Positions 35,513-44,441 of a stretch of 64,000 nucleotides of DNA are shown in pieces. The stretch is from the NCBI GenBank assembly GCA_045604965.1, contig JAZUPB010000011.1:3690-67689 (forward strand). The letters run 5' to 3'. Made by a program: the position numbers and the translations under genes. The DNA comes from JAISGQ01 sp045604965. Lineage in GTDB: Bacteria > Bacillota > Clostridia > Oscillospirales > Acutalibacteraceae. Every line of letters begins with the position of its first letter. Position 1 is the first letter of the stretch. The notes beneath the pieces are model-generated. The model was not told the DNA's origin and made no database searches. It worked only from the letters and a program-made list of their open reading frames with translations.

Positions 35513-36746
35513 ATTCGGAATTTCAGAAAATCTGCTCGCTTTATCCCGTGAGGTCGAAGCCGATCTTGCAAAGCGCTTTGCAGAAATAGATAAAAACACA
35601 GAATTCAATCAGCAGAAGGTTCTTTCTGCGTTTATTGAAAACAATGTCACAGAGAGTATGTTTGCCGCCTCCACCGGATACGGCTACGGCGACAGAGGCA
35701 GAGATGTCCTCGACAGAGTTGTTGCCGACACCTTCGGTACTGAAGATGCGCTTATCCGCCACAATTTTGTAAGCGGCACCCACGCTCTGACCGTTGCACT
35801 GTTCGGTCTTCTCAGACCCAATGACACAATGCTCTGTGTTACAGGCATACCCTACGACACCCTTCAGGGTGTTATAGGCATTCGCCCCTCAAACGGCTCA
35901 TTGGCTGAATTCGGAGTCAATTATAGGCAGATAGATCTTGTTGACGGCAATGTAGACCTTGATGCTATCCCTTCTGCAATTACTCCCGATGTAAAAATGG
36001 TATACATTCAGCGTTCCAGAGGCTACACCCTGCGTCCCTCTCTCTCTGTTTCGCAGATAGAGGAAATCGGAAGAATTGCAAAGAGTGTACGTGAGGATGT
36101 TCTTGTAGTTGTTGATAACTGCTATGGCGAGTTTGTTGAATGTGCCGAGCCTGTAAGCAATGTTGATATCATAGTAGGTTCTCTTATCAAGAATCCAGGC
36201 GGCGGTATTGCTCCTACAGGCGGCTATATTGCAGGCAAGGAAAAATATGTTGAGATGTGCTCATACCGACTGACTACCCCCGGCACAGGCAAGGAAGTCG
36301 GCTGCACCCTCGGCAATAACCGTGCTTTGTTTATGGGCTTCTTCAATGCTCCCCACGTCACAGGCGAGGCATTAAAAACCGCTGTTTTCTGCGCAGGACT
36401 TTTTGAGAAGCTTGGCTACACCTGCTCTCCCTCTTCTCTCGAATCAAGACACGACATCATTCAGTCGGTCATTATGGGTTCTGCAGAACCCCTTATCGCT
36501 TTCTGCAGAGGAATCCAGAGCGGTTCTCCCGTTGACGCAAATGCAGCTCCCGAGCCTTGGGATATGCCCGGCTATGACAGTCAGGTCATTATGGCTGCAG
36601 GTGCTTTCACCCTCGGTGCTTCCATCGAGCTTTCTGCCGATGCACCGCTCCGCGAGCCCTTTGCAGTATGGATGCAGGGCGGTCTCAATTACCACTCTGC
36701 AAAAGTCGGTATTCTGCTGGCTGCACAGAGAGTGCTTGATTTATAA
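35502..36746 (+). CDS. Methionine gamma-lyase family (YnbB-type) PLP enzyme
   Basis: A 414-residue PLP enzyme of the YnbB / 'aluminium resistance' family, found in most Firmicutes. The PLP lysine is in GSLIKNPGGG, following the VVVDNCYGEF strand that holds the cofactor Asp; FAASTGYGYGDRGRD and HNFVSGTHAL near the N-terminus are family marks. It belongs to the Cys/Met-metabolism fold but its substrate is not established. The gene overlaps plsC by 11 bases. It ends in a strong terminator, before a repeat element. Confidence 0.88.
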   Translation: MNSKFGISENLLALSREVEADLAKRFAEIDKNTEFNQQKVLSAFIENNVTESMFAASTGYGYGDRGRDVLDRVVADTFGTEDALIRHNFVSGTHALTVALFGLLRPNDTMLCVTGIPYDTLQGVIGIRPSNGSLAEFGVNYRQIDLVDGNVDLDAIPSAITPDVKMVYIQRSRGYTLRPSLSVSQIEEIGRIAKSVREDVLVVVDNCYGEFVECAEPVSNVDIIVGSLIKNPGGGIAPTGGYIAGKEKYVEMCSYRLTTPGTGKEVGCTLGNNRALFMGFFNAPHVTGEALKTAVFCAGLFEKLGYTCSPSSLESRHDIIQSVIMGSAEPLIAFCRGIQSGSPVDANAAPEPWDMPGYDSQVIMAAGAFTLGASIELSADAPLREPFAVWMQGGLNYHSAKVGILLAAQRVLDL

Positions 36747-36753
36747 TAATGCT

Positions 36754-36787
36754 CATACCGCTTCGGAAAACGAAGCGGTATGTTTTT
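36754..36787 (+). terminator. Terminator after PLP lyase gene
   Basis: Perfect 12-bp stem (36754-36765 with 36771-36782), GAAAA loop, T5. Confidence 0.85.
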
Positions 36788-36823
36788 AATCAGTGACTGC
36801 ATAAACGCATTTGATTATCTATG

Positions 36824-37008
36824 AACCGGAAGATTTTCAAGTGCGTTCACATTCATTTCTTTGATGCCCAAAGAAACGAATCAAAGAAACGCAACAAAGG
36901 AGGAGGGGTTTCGATCCCCCTCCTCCTTTGCAATCCTCCTCCCTAAACGACCAAAGAGGGTTTTCCCTCTTTGGAATCTCCCTGTAGGTTCAATTGAATG
37001 TTCCGGTT
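36824..37008. repeat. MITE-like element with inverted terminal repeats
   Basis: A 185-bp segment bounded by imperfect inverted repeats: AACCGGAAGATTTTCAA at the left and TTGAATGTTCCGGTT at the right (AACCGGAA 36824-36831, TTCCGGTT 37001-37008). Inside are a perfect 14-bp hairpin (36895-36908 with 36917-36930) and a perfect 10-bp hairpin with TTTT loop (36951-36960 with 36965-36974). A nearby pair of TTTCTTTG/CAAAGAAA boxes (36857-36877) could form a third. No frame inside encodes a protein. Confidence 0.6.
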
Positions 37009-37059
37009 GATTTCCTCGTCATCACTGTATCACAAAAATGCCTTTACTGCTTATCTTCG

Positions 37060-37087
37060 TTGAATTGCAAAAAATTTCCTGTATAAT
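37060..37087 (+). promoter_or_regulatory. Promoter of GNAT gene
   Basis: TTGAAT (37060-37065), 16-base spacer, TATAAT (37082-37087), 30 bases before the start. Confidence 0.6.
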
Positions 37088-37117
37088 AAATGCAAAAAGC
37101 TATTGGGAGGTACTGAC

Positions 37118-37660
37118 ATGGAGTATCTTGAACTGTATATTCCCAGTTTGGATGACCTATGGTTCTATCAGAAGATGCTGTCCGACCCTGATACTATGTC
37201 ATATAACGTCGGCTGGGATGTTTCCTACGATGGCTACCATCGCGATACAGGGTGTATTGATTTTCCAAAATCTCAGTGGGCTGACTGGTATAATCACTGG
37301 GTAGGTTATGAACCCGAACGCTTCTACGCATATATAAAGCGTTCAAGCGACGGTACTTGGATAGGGGATGTAAATTTTCATTACACCCCCGATAAAGATT
37401 GGTGGGATATGGGCATTGTTATTTACTCCCAATATCGCGGAAAGGGTTATGCCGCACCTGCTTTAAAGCTTATGCTGGAACACGCTTTTCGCAAGTGCGG
37501 CATAAGCAGAATTCATAACGATTTTGAAGTTGCAAGGAACGAAGTTGCTGCATTAAAATGCCATCTTACTGCAGGTTTTCGGGATGTGGGCATCATTGAT
37601 GGCTTCAGACATATGATGATTACGAAAGAAGAATATTTTAAAAATCACCCAAATCTATAA
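37118..37660 (+). CDS. GNAT family N-acetyltransferase
   Basis: A 180-residue GNAT protein of the RimJ/RimL-like group. The acetyl-CoA loop is QYRGKGYAAPAL, near residue 115, preceded by a WWDMGIVI strand and followed by HNDFEVARNEVA. Substrate unknown. The start at 37118 is set by GGGAGG eight bases upstream; an in-frame TTG lies inside that ribosome site. It stands alone after the MITE-like element. Confidence 0.85.
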   Translation: MEYLELYIPSLDDLWFYQKMLSDPDTMSYNVGWDVSYDGYHRDTGCIDFPKSQWADWYNHWVGYEPERFYAYIKRSSDGTWIGDVNFHYTPDKDWWDMGIVIYSQYRGKGYAAPALKLMLEHAFRKCGISRIHNDFEVARNEVAALKCHLTAGFRDVGIIDGFRHMMITKEEYFKNHPNL

Positions 37661-37672
37661 TCTTTAATTTTG

Positions 37673-38953
37673 TCAATACTCCGCCTCCGTCATTCCTGTG
37701 ACCAGTATACCCAGATTGTCACGGTATATTTCCTCAAACTGTTCTAAGGGCAATGGACTTGTGCCGACACCGCACTCAATGGTGTAACCGGGGCGGTTGA
37801 AATCCTGAATGAACCAGTCCTTGTAACCTGCGTAGCCTGAGCTTTCGGGGGTAAGCTCAAGCAGATAACCCGATGCCTCGCTCATCATTACACCTATCTC
37901 ACGGGAACGAGGAGGTTCGTAATCAGCAAATTTCCAGTATATTATTTCTCCTTGAGTGTGATACGCAAGTATCAGTGCAGGAGAAATATTCTGTGTAAAA
38001 TCAAATATCGCTTGACTTTCAGGCTCTGTCAGCGGTGCATAGCCTACAAAATCTCTCGGCGCAGGAGTTGTAAAGCCCTGAGAATATTTTATTTCTCTGG
38101 CTCTCTCCCATTGCGCAGGAAACTGCAGATTTAAATCGACCCCGTTTATATTCGCCTTCCAGCCTTCGGGAAATCTTACATTTGGATAGCTTCGCGCTAT
38201 GCGCCGCACCTGATCGTAATAGCTTCCACCGTTAAGAAATCCTGTCACAACGTCCACTCCGTCAGGATTGAGCATTGGTGTTATGTAAAGTGTAACCTGT
38301 GAGAAAAGCTGTCGAGCCGGTTTTGATGCTATTCTCCCGTTTTCTGCATATGCTTTCGCATATTCCTCAAGAAAACGCATAAGCACAGGAGTTGTTATCC
38401 ATTCATTGGCGTGAATAGATGCACTGTAATACACCCGTATCGGTCCTGTACCAATTCTTAGCGTATACAGCTGCTTGCCCGTAACGCTGTTTCCGATGCT
38501 TGATCTCGAGATAAACGGATATCTTGCAGTGATTCCCTCAACAGCATATTTTATCAGTTCTGATGTCCATCTGATATTTGTGGGTATTACATCAAATGCA
38601 AATGGTACTGTTATTCTTGTTCCTGCTCTGAGGCTCATAGGGTCAATGTCCGGGTTTGCTGTAAGTATGGCATTAACATCGCTGTTATACCGTCTGGCTA
38701 TTCTGTACAGAGTATCTCCCTGTTCTATTGTGTATGTAGTATAGCCTCTCAGATACGGACCAAGTGCGTTCATAGTAATCGGTCCTGCTATGCCGTCAGG
38801 TCTTAATCCGTTGTCTCTCTGAAATTCAATTACACCATTTCGTGTCTGCTGTCCGAATATGCCGTCGATAGCGCCTGCGTAATATCCTGCTCTCTGCAGT
38901 GCAAGCTGCAGAGCTTCAACAGCCGCTCCGCGACTTCCCGTTCTCAATATCAT
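37673..38953 (-). CDS. M14 carboxypeptidase with PG-binding and LysM domains
   Basis: A 426-residue peptidase resembling gamma-D-glutamyl-meso-diaminopimelate peptidase I of spore formers. Residues 1-68 are a peptidoglycan-binding domain (IDGIFGQQTRNGVIEFQ), 72-118 a LysM domain (YTIEQGDTLYRIARRYN), and from about 120 a zinc carboxypeptidase: HxxE in SIHANEW, LNPDGVD, the third zinc His in AYHTQGE and the catalytic Glu in YTIECGVG. It has no visible signal peptide, which is also the case in the spore enzyme that is placed inside the forespore. It should cut the stem peptide of peptidoglycan. Confidence 0.9.
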   Translation of the reverse strand: MILRTGSRGAAVEALQLALQRAGYYAGAIDGIFGQQTRNGVIEFQRDNGLRPDGIAGPITMNALGPYLRGYTTYTIEQGDTLYRIARRYNSDVNAILTANPDIDPMSLRAGTRITVPFAFDVIPTNIRWTSELIKYAVEGITARYPFISRSSIGNSVTGKQLYTLRIGTGPIRVYYSASIHANEWITTPVLMRFLEEYAKAYAENGRIASKPARQLFSQVTLYITPMLNPDGVDVVTGFLNGGSYYDQVRRIARSYPNVRFPEGWKANINGVDLNLQFPAQWERAREIKYSQGFTTPAPRDFVGYAPLTEPESQAIFDFTQNISPALILAYHTQGEIIYWKFADYEPPRSREIGVMMSEASGYLLELTPESSGYAGYKDWFIQDFNRPGYTIECGVGTSPLPLEQFEEIYRDNLGILVTGMTEAEY

Positions 38954-39104
38954 TTTACTGCCTCCTTACACACTTTTATATCCATATTATGCATATACAG
39001 TTCACTTTGTGTTTTCCTCATTAGTCGCTGTGTCAAATCAATATTGACATTATCGTTAAATTTTTATCCTTTTGGCTAATCTTATCCTATTTTGGTGTTT
39101 CGTG

Positions 39105-39133
39105 TTGAACAGCTTTTGAGCTTGTGCTATAAT
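39105..39133 (+). promoter_or_regulatory. Promoter of prs
   Basis: TTGAAC (39105-39110), 17-base spacer, TATAAT (39128-39133). The untranslated leader of about 80 bases holds a 8-9 bp hairpin GGCATTTCC-ACAC-GGAAGGTGCC (39153-39175, one bulge), which could regulate prs. No PurR box was seen. Confidence 0.65.
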
Positions 39134-39214
39134 ATGACCGCAGGTTTAGTCGGGCATTTCCACACGGAAGGTGCCGAGATGTCAAAAACCAGATGCTGAA
39201 AGGAAGGATTATCA

Positions 39215-40351
39215 ATGTCCAAGGAAGTCAGTAGTTTAGAGCACGGCCCAATAGGCATTATCGCGCTTAAAAGTTGTGCAGCACACGCCGAAGCTGTAAA
39301 CACTTATCTCTGCAATCTTCGCGGAGAGAATCCCAAAGAGAAGAATTATCTCATTGAGATCGATCAGCCCCGTTTCCAGAACGGCGAAGCAAAAGTAAAA
39401 ATCAAGGAATCTGTCCGCGGCAAGGATATCTACATTCTTGCAGATATCGGCAACTACAGCTGTACATATCCTATGTTCGGCTACGAGAACCATATGAGTC
39501 CCGACGAGCATATGCAGGATATCAAGCGTACCCTTTCCGCTATCGGCGGCAAGGCAAACCGCATCACTGTTGTAATGCCTCTTCTCTATGCATCCCGTCA
39601 GCACAGACGCAAGGGCAGAGAATCCCTCGACTGCGCAATGGCTCTGCAGGAGCTTGAAAGACTGGGCGTTTCCACCATCATCACTTTTGATGCTCATGAC
39701 CCCAATATCCAGAATGCAATCCCCAACACCTCTTTTGAGAATATCTATCCTACCTACAACATTCTCAAGGCTCTTCTCAAGAAGGAAGGCAATGTCTTCA
39801 ATAAGGACAACCTTATTGTTATCAGCCCCGATACAGGTGCTATGGACAGAGCTATCTACTACGCAAACGTTCTTGAGCTTGATGTCGGTATGTTCTATAA
39901 GCGCCGCGACCATTCGAGAGTTGTCAACGGCAAGAATCCCATCGTTCAGCACGAATATATCGGTCGTGACCTCACCGGTATGAGCGCACTCATCGTTGAC
40001 GATATGATCGCTTCAGGTGAATCTGTTCTTGATATAATTGAGCAGCTCCAGACAAGAAATGTAGACAAGATCTTTGTTGCTTCCACCTTCGGCTTCTTCA
40101 CCGCAGGTGTTGCAAAGTTCAGAAAGTACTACGACGAAGGCAAGCTCACAGGTGTATACTGCACCAACGGCTCCTATATTCCCGAGGAGATCCTCAACGA
40201 GCCCTGGTTTGAGTGTGCTGATATTTCCAAGTTTATTGCAAAGCTTATGCACACCCTCAACCACGATGAATCTATCTCTCCCCTGCTCAATGCAAACCAC
40301 AGAATCCGCAAGCTTATCGAAAACGACAAGAAGCAGAACAAAAACAACTGA
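39215..40351 (+). CDS. prs: Ribose-phosphate pyrophosphokinase, long form
   Basis: A 378-residue PRPP synthetase, making phosphoribosyl pyrophosphate from ribose-5-phosphate and ATP for purines, pyrimidines, His and Trp. Compared with the common form of about 315 residues it is longer by an N-terminal insert (24-60) and a C-terminal tail. Marks include SRQHRRKGRESLD, TFDAHDPNIQNAI, SPDTGAMDRA and the PRPP loop LIVDDMIASGES. Relatives of this type are frequent in Clostridia. It is monocistronic with its own promoter and terminator; the start follows GGAAGG. Confidence 0.9.
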   Translation: MSKEVSSLEHGPIGIIALKSCAAHAEAVNTYLCNLRGENPKEKNYLIEIDQPRFQNGEAKVKIKESVRGKDIYILADIGNYSCTYPMFGYENHMSPDEHMQDIKRTLSAIGGKANRITVVMPLLYASRQHRRKGRESLDCAMALQELERLGVSTIITFDAHDPNIQNAIPNTSFENIYPTYNILKALLKKEGNVFNKDNLIVISPDTGAMDRAIYYANVLELDVGMFYKRRDHSRVVNGKNPIVQHEYIGRDLTGMSALIVDDMIASGESVLDIIEQLQTRNVDKIFVASTFGFFTAGVAKFRKYYDEGKLTGVYCTNGSYIPEEILNEPWFECADISKFIAKLMHTLNHDESISPLLNANHRIRKLIENDKKQNKNN

Positions 40352-40362
40352 TTATAATTCCG

Positions 40363-40393
40363 ATCCCCGAAGCAGATGCTTCGGGGATTTTTT
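40363..40393 (+). terminator. Terminator of prs
   Basis: Perfect 11-bp stem (40363-40373 with 40378-40388) then T6. Confidence 0.85.
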
Positions 40394-40465
40394 ACAATTA
40401 GCCTCTTGATATACCTGTCTTTATACTATAAAATATTTCCGATATAGTTTTAGGAGGCTTTTATT

Positions 40466-41188
40466 ATGATTTCACTGAAAAACAGATGGGTTCTGGTTAC
40501 AGGTGCAACAAGAGGTATAGGCAAGCTCTGTTCTCTTGAACTTGCAAAGCGCGGATGCAATCTTATCATCCATTCCCGCTCGATCTCCGCAAGCGAAGCC
40601 GCCGCTGAAGAAATAAAGACTCTCGGCGTTGAGGCAATGCCTGTTGCAGCTGAGCTTTCCGATATGAACGCTGTTTCTGCTATGCTCAAGGCTATCGACG
40701 ACAGCGGTGTAACAGTTGATGCTGTTCTCAACAACGCAGGTCTTCAGATCGCATACAGAGATAAGATTTTCGATACTCCTGCGCTTGACTATGAGATCAG
40801 CTTTGCAGTAAACACCACTGCTCCTATGATGATATGCTATCACTTCCTTCCCAAAATGAAGGAGCGTGGCTTTGGCAGAATCGTCAATGTAACCAGCGGC
40901 ATAGATAAAGATCCCTATCAGGGCGGATATTCTGCAAGCAAGGCTGCTCTTGACAAGGTAACCCGTGATATCGGAACCGTTTTTGAGGGAACAGACGTTA
41001 TGATCGGTCTTGCAGATCCCGGCTGGTGCTGCACCGAGCTCGGCGGTCCCAATGCTCCCAACGAGCCTATAAGCGCTGTTACCGGTATTCTTCTCGGTCT
41101 TTTCCTTGACGACAAGAAGTGCGGCAGACTGTTCCACGCCCAGGACTTTGCAGGTCTTACCATTGAAGAAGCCGCTGCAAGAATATGA
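40466..41188 (+). CDS. SDR family oxidoreductase
   Basis: A 240-residue short-chain dehydrogenase. The cofactor motif TGATRGIG is near residue 12, NNAG near 90, the catalytic Ser in VTSGIDK and the YxxxK pair in GGYSASKAALDK. It reduces or oxidises an alcohol/ketone with NAD(P). The substrate is not evident. Its stop overlaps the start of the GT2 gene by four bases (ATGA), so the pair is translationally coupled. The start follows GGAGG. A promoter is likely near 40406-40432 but no clear spacing was found. Confidence 0.88.
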   Translation: MISLKNRWVLVTGATRGIGKLCSLELAKRGCNLIIHSRSISASEAAAEEIKTLGVEAMPVAAELSDMNAVSAMLKAIDDSGVTVDAVLNNAGLQIAYRDKIFDTPALDYEISFAVNTTAPMMICYHFLPKMKERGFGRIVNVTSGIDKDPYQGGYSASKAALDKVTRDIGTVFEGTDVMIGLADPGWCCTELGGPNAPNEPISAVTGILLGLFLDDKKCGRLFHAQDFAGLTIEEAAARI

Positions 41189-42129
41189 CTGTTCTCTATA
41201 TATCTGTACCCTGCTATAACGAAGAGGAAGTTCTTCCCATCACTGTCAACGCCCTGTCTGAAAAGTTAAATTTCCTGATACGTGCAGAGAGAATCTCTCC
41301 TCTGAGCCGGATCGTATTTGTCGATGACGGTTCAAGAGACCGTACCTGGGAGCTTATTTCAGGCTTCGCAGAGAGCGATCCTCTTGTCTGCGGAATAAAA
41401 CTTTCGGCCAACTGCGGTCATCAGAATGCACTTATGTGCGCACTGATGACGCTCCGTGAAAAGGCAGACGCCGTCATTTCAATTGATGCAGATATGCAGG
41501 ACGATATAGATGCCATCGACGATATGCTCACCCGTTATGAAGAGGGCTGCGATATCGTTTTCGGTGTACGCTCTGCACGTAAAAAGGATTCCTTTTTCAA
41601 GCGCGTATCCGCTCGGGCATATTACCGCCTTCTTAAATGTATGGGCACTGATATAATATACGATCACGCAGATTTCAGGTTAATGAGCAGACGGGCTCTT
41701 GATGCTCTTTCGGAATACGGAGAGGTCAATTTATTTCTGCGAGGCATTGTCCCCTCTCTCGGCTACAAAACAGCCTGTGTTCCTTACGAGCGCGGCGCTC
41801 GTGCCGCAGGCACCACAAAATATCCGCTGAGGAAAATGCTGGCTCTTGCCTGGGAGGGAATAACCTCATTCAGTACAAAGCCCATACGCTTCGTTACAAA
41901 GCTCGGTGCGCTGATATTCTTTGTGAGCATAGCTATGCTTATATATTTCTTTATCCGATATTTCACAGGCCATACCGTTGTCGGTTGGGCAAGCCTTGCG
42001 GTATCTCTCTGGGCTATCGGAGGTCTGCTTATGCTGGCCATAGGCATTATAGGTGAATATATTGGAAAGATTTACCTTGAAACAAAGCACCGTCCCCGTT
42101 ATCATATTGAGGAGATAATCAATAAATAA
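41185..42129 (+). CDS. Family 2 glycosyltransferase (GtrB/DPM-like)
   Basis: A 314-residue glycosyltransferase of the GtrB/ArnC/dolichyl-phosphate-mannose synthase type. The N-terminus has SVPCYNEEEVLP, the metal-binding SIDADMQDD is near residue 95 and HADFRLMSRRA follows. Two C-terminal membrane helices (about 235-262 and 268-295) anchor it. It would load a sugar onto a lipid carrier for flipping and transfer to a wall or surface polymer. It overlaps the SDR gene and is followed 20 bases on by a DedA/TVP38-like protein, another membrane-lipid protein. Confidence 0.9.
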   Translation: MTVLYISVPCYNEEEVLPITVNALSEKLNFLIRAERISPLSRIVFVDDGSRDRTWELISGFAESDPLVCGIKLSANCGHQNALMCALMTLREKADAVISIDADMQDDIDAIDDMLTRYEEGCDIVFGVRSARKKDSFFKRVSARAYYRLLKCMGTDIIYDHADFRLMSRRALDALSEYGEVNLFLRGIVPSLGYKTACVPYERGARAAGTTKYPLRKMLALAWEGITSFSTKPIRFVTKLGALIFFVSIAMLIYFFIRYFTGHTVVGWASLAVSLWAIGGLLMLAIGIIGEYIGKIYLETKHRPRYHIEEIINK

Positions 42130-42149
42130 TTCAATCAGGAGTGAATGAA

Positions 42150-42950
42150 ATGTCAGAGGGTATGACTACCACAGAAGCAACAAACAAAAAAGATCACCTC
42201 GCTTTGAAAAGATGTATAGGTATCATTTCATTTTTGGTTTTTCTCGGTCTTCTTGTATGGATAACCATAAAGATCGGTATCCCACTTATTAACCATTACT
42301 TCGGCGGCACCACAACAGAAACCGCCGACACAGGTTATTTCAGCAGCCTTGTTGAAAATGCCCCTATAAGCGGACGCCTTATATTCCTCGCTATCCAGAT
42401 ACTTCAGGTATTTGTCGCCTTTATTCCGGGCGAAGTCGTTGAGGTCGCTGCAGGCGCAGTTTTCGGACCTATTGAAGGCACAGGTCTTTCTCTGCTTGGT
42501 ATCGCAATAGGTTCCACTATTATCTTCCTCCTTACAAAATGGCTCGGCATCAAATTTGTCAGCCTGTTTATCAGCGAGGAAAAGATAAACAGTATGAAGT
42601 TTATAAAGAACAACCGCAGACTCAATAACCTCGTATTCATAATTTTCTTTATCCCCGGCACACCAAAGGATCTTCTCACCTACTTTGTCGGTCTTACAAG
42701 AATGAAGCTTTTCCATTTCCTCGGTCTTTCGCTTGTTGCAAGAATCCCCTCAGTTCTCACCTCCACTCTTGCAGGCGATGCCATCAACAACAACGAATGG
42801 AAATCTGCAATAATTATTTTTGCTGCAACGGGAATCGTCAGCATTATCGGAATTATTATTTATAACCTTGTTGTCAGAAAAAAGAACAAGGAATCAACTG
42901 AAATTACTGATTCCGACACAGAGGCTATTGTCACCGAAGCTTCACACTAA
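42150..42950 (+). CDS. TVP38/DedA (VTT domain) membrane protein
   Basis: A 266-residue integral membrane protein of the VTT (SNARE-associated Golgi) superfamily. After a hydrophobic helix, the family mark FIPGEVVEVAAGAVFGPIEG and the later FIIFFIPGTPKDLLTYFVG, then MKLFHFLGLSLVARIPS, are clear. Members move or scramble phospholipids and undecaprenyl phosphate across the membrane, which would fit with the GT2 gene just before it. The start at 42150 follows CAGGA; an in-frame GTG is three codons upstream. It ends in a 15-bp terminator. Confidence 0.88.
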   Translation: MSEGMTTTEATNKKDHLALKRCIGIISFLVFLGLLVWITIKIGIPLINHYFGGTTTETADTGYFSSLVENAPISGRLIFLAIQILQVFVAFIPGEVVEVAAGAVFGPIEGTGLSLLGIAIGSTIIFLLTKWLGIKFVSLFISEEKINSMKFIKNNRRLNNLVFIIFFIPGTPKDLLTYFVGLTRMKLFHFLGLSLVARIPSVLTSTLAGDAINNNEWKSAIIIFAATGIVSIIGIIIYNLVVRKKNKESTEITDSDTEAIVTEASH

Positions 42951-42955
42951 GCTCA

Positions 42956-43002
42956 TTTACAGTACAGATTTTCGTAAGATAATCTGTACTGTAAAATATT
43001 TT
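42956..43002 (+). terminator. Terminator after VTT gene
   Basis: Perfect 15-bp stem (42956-42970 with 42981-42995), then AT-rich TATTTTC. Confidence 0.75.
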
Positions 43003-43020
43003 CTGAGAGTGTGAAGTGTA

Positions 43021-43737
43021 TTGGCTATAGTCAGAGACCCCGTTACAAATTTCAAAAGAATCGAAAAAAAATATCTATTATCAACCAGACAGTACCTTGG
43101 AATAATGTCTGCAGCTGCAGACCGTCTCCGACCCGATGAATATGGAGAGTCTGTTATCTGCAACGTATATTATGACACACCGCATAATGAGCTTATCAGC
43201 CGTTCTGTCGAGCATCCCGTTTACAAGGAAAAGCTTCGTCTGCGAAGCTACGGGATACCTTGTATGAACTCTACCGTTTTTCTGGAAATCAAAAAGAAAT
43301 ACGACAAGGTCGTTTATAAGCGGCGCGCTGCGATGACTCTGCAGCAGGCAGAGGATTATCTTTCAGGCAAGGCAGCGCCGCGCATCTCAAATCCTAATAC
43401 ATTAAGAGAATTCAATTTCTTTCTTCGCCGCTACGACCTTAGTCCTGCCCTCTTTCTCGCCTATGACAGACAATCCTTCTACAGCACAGAGGATGATGCA
43501 CTGCGAATCACCTTTGACCGCAGAATAAGAAGCAGACATTACGATCTTTCCCTCTCAAAGGGAGATTATGGCGAATTGCTCCTTCCCGAAGATGTTTATC
43601 TTATGGAAATCAAAGCTGCAGGTGCTCTCCCACTCTGGCTCGTTCACGTTCTGTCAGAGTTGAAGATTTATCCTGTTTCTTTTTCAAAATACGGTCGCAT
43701 TCATACAAAGCATCTGCTCGATTTACGGAGGGTATAA
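43021..43737 (+). CDS. VTC-domain (polyphosphate polymerase-like) protein
   Basis: A 238-residue protein of the VTC/CYTH-like tunnel fold, homologous to the catalytic domain of the yeast vacuolar polyphosphate polymerase Vtc4. Visible marks are RIEKKYLL, YYDTP, EKLRLRSYG, EIKKKYDK-VVYKRR, the IxFDR strand and the late LMEIK-A. Basic residues in these strands would bind polyphosphate or nucleotide. The start is a TTG at 43021 behind GTGAAG. The following DUF4956 gene starts two bases after its stop, so the two proteins are made together. Substrate is not proven in bacteria. Confidence 0.85.
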   Translation: MAIVRDPVTNFKRIEKKYLLSTRQYLGIMSAAADRLRPDEYGESVICNVYYDTPHNELISRSVEHPVYKEKLRLRSYGIPCMNSTVFLEIKKKYDKVVYKRRAAMTLQQAEDYLSGKAAPRISNPNTLREFNFFLRRYDLSPALFLAYDRQSFYSTEDDALRITFDRRIRSRHYDLSLSKGDYGELLLPEDVYLMEIKAAGALPLWLVHVLSELKIYPVSFSKYGRIHTKHLLDLRRV

Positions 43738-43739
43738 TT

Positions 43740-44417
43740 ATGGACTTTATCAGGAATTTCTTTTCCTTTACTGTAGGAGATCTTGCTCTTTCCGCTATTC
43801 TGATCAGAATAATGCTTGCCCTTTTTCTCGGTTCTGTAATATCTGTCAGCTATATGTTCAGCGGAAAACATTCAAAAAACTTTGTTATCTCACTGTTTAT
43901 TCTGCCTGCGCTGGTCGCCGCAGTTATAATCTTTGTTAACGACAATATTGTTGCCAGTGTTTCGGTTATGGGTGTATTCAATCTTGTCCGATTCCGCTCC
44001 TTCCCGGGAACTGCAAGAGAAATATCTGTTATTTTCTTTGCTGTCGCATCGGGACTTGGAGTCGGGCTTGGATTCAATCTTGCATCCATTGCTCTTACTC
44101 TTATTCTCAGCGGTGTACTGTTCCTGCTTTGCCGCACCCGATTCGGCGAGAGAAAAAACGCACCCTGCTCTCTGCGTATCACTATACCTGAAGATCTCGA
44201 TTATGAAGAAATATTTGATGATATATTCAGTAAGTACACTTCACAGATCACTCTCGATCAGGTAAAAACTACCAATCTCGGTACAATGTTCGAGCTTCGT
44301 TATACCGCTGTGTTCAAAGCAGGTCTCCGTCAGAAGGAATTTATCGACGAGATCAGATGCAGGAACGGCAATCTCACCGTTATCTGCGGACGTCCAAACG
44401 CAGCCGAAGAGCTTTGA
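43740..44417 (+). CDS. DUF4956 integral membrane protein
   Basis: A 225-residue membrane protein. Four helices lie in the first 125 residues, with the DUF4956 mark GVFNLVRFRSFPGTAREIS between them. The C-terminal 90 residues form a cytoplasmic alpha/beta domain. It is usually encoded next to a VTC-domain protein, as here, and is thought to be its membrane partner; the role is unknown. The start follows CGGAGGG. The DUF4353 lipoprotein follows 24 bases on. Confidence 0.85.
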   Translation: MDFIRNFFSFTVGDLALSAILIRIMLALFLGSVISVSYMFSGKHSKNFVISLFILPALVAAVIIFVNDNIVASVSVMGVFNLVRFRSFPGTAREISVIFFAVASGLGVGLGFNLASIALTLILSGVLFLLCRTRFGERKNAPCSLRITIPEDLDYEEIFDDIFSKYTSQITLDQVKTTNLGTMFELRYTAVFKAGLRQKEFIDEIRCRNGNLTVICGRPNAAEEL

Positions 44418-44441
44418 CAGGTAATTATGAGGATTAAAAAT

